From Ctena decussata (taxonomy: Eukaryota; Mollusca; Bivalvia; Lucinida; Lucinidae), in contig OZ022508.1 of NCBI GenBank assembly GCA_963989385.1, positions 33,688,166 through 33,752,165 of the forward strand: a DNA stretch of 64,000 nucleotides, written 5' to 3'. Below are positions 33,710-44,509 of this stretch, in pieces; position 1 is the first letter of the stretch; each line of letters starts with the position of its first letter. The translations under genes and the position numbers were made by a program. The notes beneath the pieces were generated by a model, which did not search any database, was not told the DNA's origin, and saw nothing but the letters and a program-made list of their open reading frames with translations.

Positions 33710-35240
33710 TTGCAATTATTCCGATGGGTACAAATTGTGCCCCTCTTGTGGCCGATTTGTTTTTATTTTGTTATGAAAGAGATTACATGACTTCTCTTTC
33801 TGTTGATAATCAAGCTGATATCATTGAGGCATTTAACTCAACCTCTAGATATTTAGACGATCTTCTGAATATTGATAATCCTTATTTTGAAAGCATGGTT
33901 AACCAAATTTACCCACCTGAACTTAAATTGAATAAAGCTAATACTTCAGATACCGAGGCCCCCTTTTTGGATTTACATCTATCTATTTCTAACGGTTTTG
34001 TATCTTCTAAAATTTATGATAAACGTGATGACTTTGACTTTGATATAGTTAATTTTCCATTTTTGGAAGGTGACGTTCCACGTCGTCCCTCTTATGGAGT
34101 GTATATTTCTCAACTTATAAGATTTGCTAGAGTGTGTAGTCATGTAGATGACTTTAATGCTCGTAATAAATGTTTAACTGCTTAACTTCTTCAACAGGGC
34201 TATCGGTATCATAGGCTTAGAAAGGCTTTTTCTAAATTCTATCGCAGACACCATGAATTGGTTTCAAAATTTGATGTCGGATTAAAATTTCTTTTACACC
34301 AAGGCCTATCGGAACCAGAATTTTATGGTGACTTAGTATACAAATTCAAAAAGATTAAGGGTAGGACTGATTTTTCTGATCAATTCCGAAAAATAATAAT
34401 ACGTCACAAACGTATTGGCTATAATTTAAATGTTATGCGACAGTCTGCATGCTTAGTGATTAACCCAATCACGGTTGATAGCTTTGCTGCACTCTTTAAT
34501 TGCACACCGGGGGATCGGTCGTCAGACTCTATGATGGCCCCGACCTAAAGCTATATATTTTAGTTGGTTGGGACCGGAGCCTTTTTGTCTGTTGCTTGGT
34601 CCACCGGGGCTCAACTGGTGACCTTCTTTTGCTTCAGATTTCCAGTGGGGTTGTTTGGCAGGACAGGGATCTCCACCTGTCAGACGGCCCGTTGTATCTG
34701 TTGAGTCCTCGTCTTTGCTTCTTCATGGTGTTGAAATTTGATTTATGTGTTTACCGTGATGATTCATTGACGAGTTAGAGGGTTATCATGCGAACCGAAC
34801 AACCAACTAAATGTTTTGTACCACTTCAGAAACTGAGGGTGAGGTTGGGCCTGTAAAATCGATTTAAGCCCCCCAGTAATTCATTACTGACCGTTCCAAG
34901 GCGGTAGTTTTGTTGTGGTTCTCTGTTGCCTGTTTTTGGTGTCAGAGTTTCTGTGATGTTTTACCTTATGTATGTTCTTATCATTTTTAGTTCGGTTTGG
35001 GTTGCTGAGTGGCCACCTTTTGGGAACAAGCTGCTCACTCGGTTGGCCATATGTTCTCTGTATCTTGATTATTTGTAATCTTAGTTGTTTCCAACTATGG
35101 TTTGAGGGCTGGATTTGGATTTTGATTGTTTCAGTTCCTGGTCTTTGCATACTTTTTACTTTTTTTAATACCAAAATCCAATTTTTACTCAAATCAGTCC
35201 ATGGACATGGGCAGGATAAATACTGGATCAAAAATTGTGC
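33710..35240 (+). mobile_element. Penelope-like retroelement, 3' part
   Basis: Remnant made of an RT C-terminal region (33710-34490) and a non-coding tail (34495-35060 or further). The tail also occurs without RT at 9620-10485, 15690-15880 with 24338-24700, and 49090-49340, so these are five pieces of one family in different states. The exact clade is uncertain. Confidence 0.65.
33715..34490 (+). pseudogene. Penelope-like reverse transcriptase fragment
   Basis: Protein motifs: IPMGTNCAPLVADLFL, the catalytic-type RYLDDLL, APFLDLHLSIS, and 'SKIYDKRDDFDFDIVNFPFL' followed by 'SYGVYISQLIRFAR'. These are typical of a widespread animal retroelement RT usually grouped with Penelope-like elements. 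A TAA at about 34183 interrupts the frame after RNKCLTA; reading continues in the same frame (LLQQGYRYHRL..). The N-terminal half is absent, so it is dead. Confidence 0.75.
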
Positions 35241-36917
35241 AGTAAAAAACGTCCTCCCTCTTTGAAAAATTGACAAAGTAATAAAAAATTCCAAGTCTTT
35301 GTCGACCGAAATTAAATGAATCTCAAAGTGGGAATATGTTGCACTGTCGTCTACGAAAATAATATACTATGCACAATAAATATAGCAATTTTTATGTATG
35401 TGTCAGATCCATCATATTGGGATTTTATTGTCGCTTTACTGCATAAAGATATAAAGGCTGATCTTTCGAGATGGACTGGCAGGTAAAAGAATCAAGATTG
35501 CTCAATTGTAGCGTTTGAACTATCGTGACGTCAGTTTTTATGACCATTATATCTGAACGACATTTATGATCATGTACAAAAGCCGCAACCATAATGAGGC
35601 AGCTGGTTTGCTGTTAAAATAAAGCAAAACGCTCTAAAACATTTAAATATACTACGAGTATGAGGTTTACAAAGTTCGAAAATTTGACGTTTTCCCTTGT
35701 TTTTACGTTATCGTCTCAAAAACTTGTTTCTAATCGGTATTTCTTGAATCGCTTTTGAGTGTATGATTGTTTGGTAGCTACCAATATGATAATGGTTACT
35801 GAGCAAAAGTCAAAAGTCTCAGACTAACGTCATCATTTTCTCACAGTTACGTTATACTTCAATGAAGAAACTCCACGGTTAAATTAATCATGGTGTGACC
35901 TTTAATTTTAGCCTATTGTTTTTCTCGGGTTTTGATTCTGCATTGAACTGAATCACCCGTGAATCATTGCCCATTGGACCGAATTAACACGTTTTAACGT
36001 CAATGGCGCATGCTAAGATTCATCAGTTGTTAAGCTTAACTATATCTTTTACACAATCAATAGCTTTAACAAGAAACCTGAGCATGAAAATTTTGAGAAA
36101 TACCGTACAAAAAATCACATGCTTACCATTTTTATGTTGCTTTTCAATGGGTGCGAATTTCGGCTAATGACCCCTTCCGCGCTTATCGCTTTTCCCCAAT
36201 ATCGTTTATAAAGGTGGTTTCTGTAATCCCATGGTAACTTAAGCCCCAAATACGGTTCCTTTCATTTCAATGTAATTTCGCTCAATGTTTTACTTCAGTA
36301 ATGAGAAAAAAATGCGAAATATAAAAATTTGCTAAATATAGTTTGCATAGTATATTATAATTATGCTCCTTTAAATATTTTGGGTAGTGTGTATTCACGA
36401 AAATTCCGCGGAAAGTGGTTGCTCGCCTGTATGCCTAGTGTCACAAAGCACAGCTAAACGCGAAAACTCGACGCAAAGTTAACGTCGATGTCAACACCAG
36501 AAAAGTAGTACCTATGTCTCGCTTCTGCTTGTAGCAGGTGAGGCAGAAATGATAGCCAGTATTATTACACTAATGCGACTTTAATTCGATGACTTTATGA
36601 AAAAGCTTACTAAAAAGCGTACTAAAAAGCGGTATACTGCAAACAGGCACATGACTTCAAAATGACGTCGTAATAACGTCGATGCGACGTCATTACGTCG
36701 CATCGATGTCAGTATGAGGTCATTTCGATGTCATGAGCCCGTTGGGCTGTTCTACTGCTATTTTGAACAAGTTGAATTTCTGCCTGGCGATGTGCCAAAC
36801 AATGGCAGGCAAAATGACTAACCGTGCAGTCCCAGATCCGACTGCTAAAAATCTACACTCTTTGCTCCGGCACGCCTCTCCCAATACTTAGAGTTAATAG
36901 TTATACTCAGAATTTAT
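35241..36917. other. Intergenic region between repeats and TRIM paralog 2
   Basis: No gene seen. At about 36655-36755 a cluster of ACGTCG/CGACGT palindromic words ends GAGCCCGTTGGGC, a member of the family seen at 2649 and 7050. Otherwise unremarkable. Confidence 0.5.
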
Positions 36918-38957
36918 CTACGATTGAAGGAGGCTGAAAATTGTGACTTCTTTCCATGGGCTCCACAAGTGTGTGACAGCAAATTGTGTTCCGGTGGCGT
37001 CAAATGCAATAGCAAGTGGATTCTCCGGACAGCCGTCCACTATCACTCGAATACCCAGTCCGTCAGGTGAAATGATGTGTATACAGGTTTTCGCCCTATC
37101 ACATACAAATACATTTCCATCAGCATCACATGCTACTCCACATGGCAGACCAAGATTATCACTGTAAGCAAACTTTGGGTTTCCCTCGAAGTCAAAGCAA
37201 TATACAGTCTTGTCTGAGGAACAGGGTTGAATTATGTGTGATCTAGTTTCATCGATTGCCATGAAATCAAATGTCTTCAATTTTCTTCCTTCTGCATCAT
37301 GGTCATAATATACCTTTTCTTTAAAGCAGCTAACAGATGTACTACAAGTAAATCGTGATATACCAAACGCTGCTGGGTTCTGCCAGGATACAGCTATATC
37401 ACCATTTTTCAAACCACAGAGAGCTCTAGGAGTGAACTTAGTACTGAAAACGCCCTTGACTTCGAGATTTCCTGTTTTGTGCTGTGTGGATAGGAAGCAT
37501 ATTTTCTTCTGCTCTGGAATACTAACAGCCACTAGTCCATGTTTAAGATGTGTCGCACTGTATGGTATTCCAGATAGAACTTCTTTTGTGCAAGGTGCTG
37601 CCGCCTTATAATTTTCGTCTGTTAAACAGCAAAATCCAGAACATGTGTCAACTAGACAAAGTTGTTGTGTTTTGCCAAGGAATGTGATACTATAGTATTC
37701 AGGGGCCTTAGTTTGACTGTTTTGGGGCAGTATATTATATGTGGCGGTCTTTCTAATTAACTTATTTCTAAGCATATCAACCCCAGGAACAACAGGAACA
37801 GCAACCTTACGACAACTTTTAGAAACCGATGCAAGCTGCTCTGTATCATTTGGTCCCAAATTCATCAAATCTTGAAAAATTCGTTCAGTCTTTAGGCTTA
37901 CATCATACTCCTTGCAATTTTGTCCGATTTCGAACACTTTGTTGTCGATCTTCTCAAGCTTTGAAGTAAACATTTGCAAAATAATACTCAACTGACTTTC
38001 TGACATATTTGTCTGAGTGTAATTGATAAGCGATGACATTTCTGTGAGGTCAGTGTTTATTTCCTTAAGTTTTTCTATTTCATCTTCTTTTTCAAGAGAG
38101 CAGTTTTTTGTGAACGATTTGACCGTTGAACATATGCTTTCTTCCAACGCATCAATTATACCATTTATTTTGGTTCTAAAGTCGTTAATCTGGGTGTTCA
38201 TCACATCAGCCTTTGTCTTTATTTCATTGATGTTTTTCTTTTTATGATCAGTTATGACTCTGATTTGTGAGGCAGTCTTATCCATTTTCTCCTCAATTTT
38301 CACTACTGCAGCTTCGTTGTCTTGCTTGGTTATTTCATTTCGTATTTGTATCACGCGATCGCAATGTCTATGATCATCCAGAACACAATCAACGCAGCAT
38401 AAAGCATTGTCTTCCTTGCAAAATAGTGACAAAGCTTTATCAGAATGCTTAGAGCATGTCAGATACTTAGATAACATCTGTGCCAACCCTTTTCCGTCTC
38501 CATGTTCTGTCGGTTCTTGCAGCTCAAATACAGAGTGTGTTTTCAAAAGCCTTGTTCCGTGTCTGATTCTTGAACAACTCTTGCACAAACTGTCTTGACA
38601 GTCAATGCAATAAATCTCAGCTAGCACAGACTTATCTATTTCTTTGCATGAAACACAAAGGTTGTTCATTTCTTTTTCTTCTTCTAGATGCATGTCTGAT
38701 GCCATGTCTACTGTTTCCAGAGATTTCAGCCAGTCTGAATGTCCGATATTTTCTGTCGGTATAGAAATTTGTTTTCTACAGATTGGACACTGCAAATCGG
38801 GTCCATAACCATCCTTTGGTTCTAAATTTGAGATGCAGGTCAATAAACAAGTTTCACAAAATTTATGACAACATCCGGGAAGTTTTCGAAGCTTATTGAA
38901 TTGTACCGAACATATGGGACACTTTAAAACTTCCTCTTGAGTTTGAGCTGTTGCCAT
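36918..38957 (-). CDS. TRIM-type RING/B-box protein with C-terminal propeller-like domain (paralog 2)
   Basis: Likely E3 ubiquitin ligase, paralogous to the gene at 25967-28015 in all domains. Start at the ATG at 38957 (MATAQTQEE); 679 aa, one exon. RING C3HC4 at residues 13-60 (C13, C16, C29, H31, C34, C37, C57, C60). First B-box about 104-143 (CVSC..CIDC..CKSC), second about 169-207 (CSKH..CKEDNALCCVDC). Coiled coil about 220-390. C-terminal propeller-like repeats include 'GVACDADGNVFVCDRAK' and 'LCGLKNGDIAVSWQNPAAFG', the latter nearly identical to paralog 1. Same strand, about 9 kb apart: a tandem duplication since separated by transposons. Both frames are intact, which suggests selection. 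Confidence 0.92.
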   Translation of the reverse strand: MATAQTQEEVLKCPICSVQFNKLRKLPGCCHKFCETCLLTCISNLEPKDGYGPDLQCPICRKQISIPTENIGHSDWLKSLETVDMASDMHLEEEKEMNNLCVSCKEIDKSVLAEIYCIDCQDSLCKSCSRIRHGTRLLKTHSVFELQEPTEHGDGKGLAQMLSKYLTCSKHSDKALSLFCKEDNALCCVDCVLDDHRHCDRVIQIRNEITKQDNEAAVVKIEEKMDKTASQIRVITDHKKKNINEIKTKADVMNTQINDFRTKINGIIDALEESICSTVKSFTKNCSLEKEDEIEKLKEINTDLTEMSSLINYTQTNMSESQLSIILQMFTSKLEKIDNKVFEIGQNCKEYDVSLKTERIFQDLMNLGPNDTEQLASVSKSCRKVAVPVVPGVDMLRNKLIRKTATYNILPQNSQTKAPEYYSITFLGKTQQLCLVDTCSGFCCLTDENYKAAAPCTKEVLSGIPYSATHLKHGLVAVSIPEQKKICFLSTQHKTGNLEVKGVFSTKFTPRALCGLKNGDIAVSWQNPAAFGISRFTCSTSVSCFKEKVYYDHDAEGRKLKTFDFMAIDETRSHIIQPCSSDKTVYCFDFEGNPKFAYSDNLGLPCGVACDADGNVFVCDRAKTCIHIISPDGLGIRVIVDGCPENPLAIAFDATGTQFAVTHLWSPWKEVTIFSLLQS

Positions 38958-39384
38958 AGGTAAATACACTCCTCGTTAATCACAAACCTATATTTAAGAA
39001 TATAGATCTACTCATGTTTAACAATTTGTGTCCAACATAAACATGTATGTATCAAAAGATGGCAATGTCAATTCGAAAGTAGTGCATACTTGATAACTGC
39101 CTCACATCCAACAGAAGAATTCCACAAGTGAAATCAGCCATATTTTACACATAGGTTGCATAAAATTAAACTACTACAAGTAGGTCACTTATTTTAAGTA
39201 TTTCAAGGAATTTAAAATGAAACTAGATAAAACTAGTTTAAGTTTTCCTAAATGATATGTCAGTTACGAAGCAATGTAATCCAAACAAGTTGCAAGTTAA
39301 CGCTTTCCCAGAAGATGTGTTTGCTATGCGCAAAGTTAGAGCCATGAATACTAGTCATTAGGCTAGTGTTAGTCTACAAAATTT
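38958..39384. other. 5' flank of TRIM paralog 2
   Basis: Probable upstream region of the minus-strand gene. Sequence before the start codon is not obviously alike in the two paralogs; no promoter motif assigned. Confidence 0.4.
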
Positions 39385-39612
39385 GTAGACACGAGAAAAC
39401 AAAGTGGTTGTGCGCCCAGCGAAGACTCAGATTAGCCTGGGCATCCGCCCAGTCTGATCAGAGTCTTTACTGTGTGCTTAAAGAGTAGCTAAGGGTCTAA
39501 GGTACCTCCATGCGGACAGCAAATACTCTGATCAGACTGGGCGGATGCCCAGGCTGATCTGAGTCTGCGCTGGGCGCACAACCACTTTGTTGGTTTTCTC
39601 GTGTCGCGTCTC
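39385..39612. mobile_element. GCGACACG palindromic MITE, copy 7
   Basis: Left end eroded (starts at GTAGACACGAG); the rest is complete, including both inner hairpins. Confidence 0.9.
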
Positions 39613-39809
39613 AAATGTATTAGACTATCTGCTGAAAAGAAAAATCATCAAATTTACTGAATAGTTTACTCCAATTTTCACATAAACGCCAATCATACCA
39701 ACCTCATTTTCTTTAGAAATATGGAATCAACAGGAGAGTGGCGATAAACTTTTCACTAATCCAAACTGTATTTGAGCCACTTCATGTAATTTCAATCATC
39801 GTGGCATTG

Positions 39810-39875
39810 GTGACAAGCAAAGGCTCTGAGCAGACTGCACTTGAGTGCAGTCTGCTCAGACCCTTCGTTTGTCAC
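39810..39875. repeat. Hairpin mini-element (GCAGACTGCACTTGAGTGCAG)
   Basis: Palindrome of about 30 bp per arm: GTGACAAGC..GAGCAGACTGCAC / GTGCAGTCTGCTC..GTTTGTCAC. Confidence 0.85.
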
Positions 39876-39929
39876 ATCAGGCATCTATGGCATTGGCCCA
39901 AACAATGCAGCCAACAGTGAGGCCTCTAT

Positions 39930-41228
39930 CACGCCTACCAATCGCTCTCATGCGAAACCACGGTTCAGAACGTCAATCCATGAGAGGAGTTGCCGGTTTT
40001 GCAGTAGGGGAGCCAAAATCGTAAACAAATCTGACATCAGCACAAAGTTTGAGGTATTTGTGTTCTTTGAAAACTATTTATGCAAAATATAAGAATGCTA
40101 TTTTGTCACATATAGATTGTTTCTTCGGCACATGAAAGGATTAGACACATGGTCTTGCATTTTTCCATATATGCATTTAGTACGGCGGAGCATGTGTTGA
40201 AAGTCAATCTCGGCGATATGTACATGTAGGGAAAAGTCGCATTCTCTTGCTTGATTTTGAGTCTCTGACCTTGTCAGTCGCAAAAAGTGACCAGAACTAC
40301 TGTATGCGTGAATCAAAACGTTTAAAGTAAGCTTTTTGCGTTGGACAGTCTAGTTTTTAGAAAATATACACAAAAACTTGGCGTTGTCAGCCTGGTTCCG
40401 CATGAGATGATAGAAAATATAAGGAATTTTTATCAAACACAAAAACAGCTTCTGAACAATGACTGGATCAAACCTAACATGAACTCTGTAATATATCATC
40501 ATATATACATTGCAAATGACCTTCTGGCTGTTTTAATCCCTGTTTATCTGTTTTTGAGGCATGCAAGAGGGTTTGAAAGAGGGTTTGCAAAATGCCTAAA
40601 AAAGACAAACGGGAAATAATAACAGCGTAAAAGTAGTCATCTGCAATGTATAAAATAATGCTTTATCACAGAGTTCATGTTAGTTTTGATTCAATTATTG
40701 TTCAGAAACTGTTTTTGTTTCGCATAACAATTCTTTATATTTTCTATTATCTCATGCGGAACCGGGCTGACGATGCCAAGTTTTTGCGTATATTTTCTAT
40801 ATGCGAAACTGTCCATCACGGAAAGCTTACTTCCAACGTTTGGCTTCACGCATACAGTAGTTCTGTTTACTTCTTTGCGACTGACAAGGTCAGAGACTCA
40901 AAATCAAGCAAGAGAATGGGACTTTTCCCTACATGTATGTATCGCCGAGATTGACCTTGAACACATTCTCCGTCGTACTAAATGCATATCTGGGAAAATG
41001 CAAGACAATGTGCCTAATCCTTTCATGTGCCGAAGAAACAATCTATATGTGACAAAATAGCATTCTTATATTTTGCATAAATAGTTTCCAGAGAAAATAA
41101 ATACCTCAAACCTTGTGCCGATGTCAAATTTGTTTACGATTTTGGCTCCCCTACTGCAAAACCGGCAACTCCTCTCATGGATTGACGTTCTGAACCGTGG
41201 TTCCGCATGAGAGCGATTGGTAGGCGTG
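39930..41228. mobile_element. Large fold-back element, 1,299 bp, 5-bp TSD
   Basis: Arms of about 555 bp (39930-40485 and 40668-41228) that are inverted copies with roughly 10% difference; loop about 180 bp. Outer ends CACGCCTACCAATCGCTCTC. TCTAT flanks it at 39925-39929 and 41229-41233. Each arm holds matching ORFs: 'SETQNQARE.DFSLHV.IAEID' reading outward, ending 'NPFMCRRNNLYVTK' (minus 40098-40316; plus 40773-41060) and 'TPTNRSHA.PRFRTSIHERS' reading inward (plus 39841-40092; minus 41066-41269). Function unknown; the matching ORFs may just follow from the arms being copies. Confidence 0.85.
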
Positions 41229-41299
41229 TCTATAGACCGTGTAAACAACAACGATGATCTGAATATCACGTGACAAAACTACCACATTGTTGGGAGTCA

Positions 41300-42622
41300 T
41301 TTCTTACATTCTTTAAGTTCTGGTGTTTTTCGTCTCCACGGTCGCACGGACTTGCTCCATAGTGCCACTGCAAGACGTTTAAGTTTCCAGTGCTTCCTGT
41401 GAGGGCTGCAAAAATGGAGGATCTCAGCAAAATGCAAGTCACGCTGAGCCTCCCTGCCCAAGTGAGACACGGTGCAGTCTGGATGATCCAAATGCGGAAG
41501 CACTATGAATTTAGAATTTAGAGCTGACAGTCTAAAACTGAGCGTAGAACGATAGAAAACCTGTGCCAATTTGGCTGCGAATCGTGGTTGTTCTATCTTG
41601 CTCGAGAGCTAAGTGGGTCACGGATGCGGTTGCTCTCTCTTAGGGCCGCGTCGAGTTAGATTTGCAGACGGAAATACTAACTCTTGCGGCTGTAAGTTGT
41701 TCCGTGGTTCAGGAGGAGGCTGGAAGATGTGACCTTCTACGACGGCGGTCCTACGACGTGACCTTGTCTCTGTTTGGCCTTGTTGACTGCCTCTCGTAGA
41801 GCGCGAACCGAATGTGGTGGTACTTGTCCTTGGTGGAATCCATTCCCGAACACTTCATACAGATGTGAGTGGTGGTACTCGCGTAGCAGAGATCCTTCTT
41901 TTGGCCCTTTGTCTTTATCTGCAGTACCTCATCTCCTTTGTGGTTCAGCCTGACAGCCTCTATGTGGTACTTGGAGAGAGCCCACTTCCCCGTGCTCCGA
42001 ATGACGCTGGGAGGTGCCTTAATTGACTCTTGGTGATGTTGGTGGCTCGGGAGATGCCATTTCTTGGTCTGTGGCTGCGGCTGTACTGCTGGCTTTGGTG
42101 GAGATCTCTGCGGCGGCGGTTGTCTGGTAGTTTGCGCTGAGGGTCTTGAAGGCGTTGCTGGCGTCGGCTTTGTCGATGACGGCGGTGCTAGCGCTGGCGC
42201 TTGAACTGGTTACAGCGGAGATGGCTTCTCCGCAGGCTTGAGAGCAGGCTGCTCCTTTGCCTTCGAGGGTGCAGGTGCAGGTTTTGACTTCCTGCTGCTT
42301 GGTGCCCCCGACTGTCTTGGCTGACAAGTGCCCTTGTCAGCAGAGGGTGCGAGCTTGGAGGGACCGGATTTGCAACGATCCGTGGTCCCCCGCGTGGCCC
42401 CGCTTTCGGCCCTCTTGACAGGCTTCGACTGACTCTTTGGTGGAAGCTTATCCCATGTCAGCTTCAGCTCGAAGATCCGCTTCCCCTCGTGCCATTTAAC
42501 ATCGGGGAAGCCGGTGAGTCGCATTGTCTTCATTTATTGGTAGACGGTAGTCTTCCATGATGATCTATCGATGTGGAGGTCGATGTTGACTCTTCACTGT
42601 CTAGGACAGGAATGTGGTGGTG
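41300..42622 (-). mobile_element. GC-rich retroposon-like insert with 13-bp direct repeats
   Basis: TTGTTGGGAGTCA occurs exactly at both edges (41287-41299 and 42623-42635), as a long target duplication from retroposition would. The inside is clearly richer in G+C than its surroundings and carries coding-like sequence on the minus strand. No poly(A); the minus-strand 3' end is AAAGAATGTAAGAAA. A retroposed transcript or an unknown retroelement are both possible. Confidence 0.5.
41751..42533 (-). CDS. Unrecognised Pro/Ser/Ala/Lys-rich protein, frame broken
   Basis: Three coding-like pieces in order on the minus strand: 42533-42210 (start MKTMRLTGFPDVKWHEGK, then a basic, Pro/Ser-rich linker), 42327-42019 (Ala/Ser/Thr-rich) and about 42020-41751 ('GKWALSKYHIEAVRLNHKG..', with 'CMKCSGMDS' and several His). 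The first and third share a frame; the middle one is offset, so two indels or small introns lie between. The start was chosen at the first ATG with good composition. The folded start and end with a low-complexity middle suggest a nucleic-acid-binding protein, but I do not recognise the family. Confidence 0.4.
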
Positions 42623-42635
42623 TTGTTGGGAGTCA

Positions 42636-43484
42636 CATGATGTGGCTCATTTTATACTTTGCACCTCACGTGAGACACGACAGTCTACTATTTTGTCTAC
42701 AAGTTATGGATGAAAGAACGCTAAAGTTGAAACAACACAAAAATGTCAAGCTTGCTTAAAGATAGTTTGTTTCAACAGATCGAAATGGATTCAGGTCTTT
42801 TTATAGTGGTCGCTCTTAAACTGTTGTACTGGACGAGGGGTCTTTAAATGAGGTTCAAGTCAATTATAAAATTAGAACACAGGCAAACAACTCTCAATCA
42901 AGACTGCAGGTTGAATATGCGTCATCTGCCTGGAGCCATTATACAAGGGAAAATATGGGAAAGTTAAAATGATTCGACGAGGAGCAGCAAGATCGGTTCC
43001 TTAACAGAAGCGTACTAAAACGGAAACGTATGATTGGTGGTGGCTTCTGAATCGACGTTACGATGCGAGCCCTACTGTGTTCTACAAGGTCGTTTAGAGC
43101 CTGGCCGTCATATTTCGAGCAGCCTACCAGATACATGTATACTCGTCACATACGCCCTCTTTTTTTACAGAGCGGTCCATACCTCTGTTATAATCAATAC
43201 TCGTTCTCCCCAGAGACTTTTGTTCTTTGGAACAGCTAACCAGCTGATCTCGTCCAGGTTTCGGATCTTGACTCCTTTAAATTAGGACCCTTCCCTAAAC
43301 ACACATACTGTTTTTATTCTGATTTTGATCTCTTCTTAATAATACTAACCCTATCATCTTTATTTCACCTTGCTATTAAACTTTCATTCTGCACCATCTT
43401 CCTTTTCACTTTTCTTACTAACACGCCTAGCATGGTCAAAATCTAAATAATACTCGGGAGGGTTTTGGATCATGGCAATATTTA
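42636..43484. other. Unassigned stretch
   Basis: No gene recognised. T/C-rich part at about 43330-43440, next to the RTE remnant. Confidence 0.45.
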
Positions 43485-43838
43485 GTGTAGTCTATCCTAT
43501 AACCTTGCAAGATCATTGGGGCACCTCAAATGACTTTACAACAACCCCTCTCCACTAGCCCTGTCTTCAGCTGCTCTAGTTATGCTAGCCAAGTCCATTA
43601 CTGTCCAGTCTTTAACATTGCTTTCCCACTTCTACTTCTGTCTACCTCTTCTTCTTCCCTTTCTTTGTGCCCTGTAGAATACTGAGTATTTGCTAAGCCA
43701 GCAGCCCTTGAAATGTGGCCAAACCACCTCAGTTCTCATTTCTTGACAAGATCAGTAGTTTGGTGTCATATTCTCCAACGACTGCTTTGACCTTTCAGTG
43801 AACATCCACGCTGGTTACATAGTCCTTGTAAGAAAATT
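43485..43838 (-). pseudogene. RTE-type LINE, C-terminal remnant
   Basis: Minus-strand translation, with several frame changes, reads 'SYKDYVTS..', 'ELRWFGHISR', 'GLANTQYSTGHKER' and 'NVKDWTVMDLASITRAAEDR'. These follow the order of the well-known RTE-family C-terminus (..YKDHVTN.., ..LRWFGHV.R.., ..GRQ...W.DN.KEWTG.D...T.RAAE.R). Stops and frameshifts make it a dead copy. It is cut at 43839 by a palindromic MITE. Confidence 0.7.
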
Positions 43839-44060
43839 GAGCCGCGACACGAGAAAACCAACAATGTGGTTGTGCGCCCAGCGCAGACTCAGATCAGCCT
43901 GGGCATCCGCCCAGTCTGATCAGACCCTTCGCTAAGCTAATGGTCTAAGCTACCTCCATGCGGATAGGGAAGGCTCTGACCAGACTGGGAGGATGCCCAG
44001 GCTGATCTGAATCTGCGCTGGGCGCACAACCAGATTGTTGGCTGTCTTGCGTCGCGGCTC
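43839..44060. mobile_element. GCGACACG palindromic MITE, copy 8
   Basis: Slightly short in the middle (inner spacer near 43930-43945 lost). ATT occurs on both sides. It lies at the edge of the RTE remnant. Confidence 0.9.
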
Positions 44061-44214
44061 ATTAATGTTCAATAACCTCCGGTAGCATCTCATTTAATTT
44101 GTCTGTGTTCCTTTCTCTAACTCTGTTGTCAATGTCCACGATTTACAGGCTTACTGAAATATGGGTATGACAAGGGAGTATGTGACGAGTTTATCTTGTG
44201 GTTTCACAAAACCG

Positions 44215-44505
44215 ATTATGCGATATCAAGTAAATAGGAATATAAATTAGTGATATCACAAATGAAACTTGTGATATTACAAAGTCGATTTAGTGATATC
44301 AGTATATAGATTTTGTGGTATCAAAAAAGTGGTTGTGATTTTGGGATATCGCTAATTCGATTTTGTGATATCACAAAAATAGCTATGATTTAGTGATATC
44401 ACAGTCGATTTTGTGATATCACTTATTCTAGTTTGTGCTATCACTATTTCGATTTTGTGATATCACTAAATCGCACATATATTGTGATATCACTAGTTCG
44501 ATTTT
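44215..44505. repeat. Satellite of GATTTTGTGATATCAC units
   Basis: About ten irregular units of 25-36 bp, each with the palindrome GTGATATCAC or a variant, separated by TTCGATTT-type spacers. Confidence 0.9.
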
Positions 44506-44509
44506 TGTC

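Noticed and set aside
34884..35294. 136-residue minus-strand ORF
   Set aside because: Lies opposite the Penelope-like tail, low complexity, no domain; probably chance.
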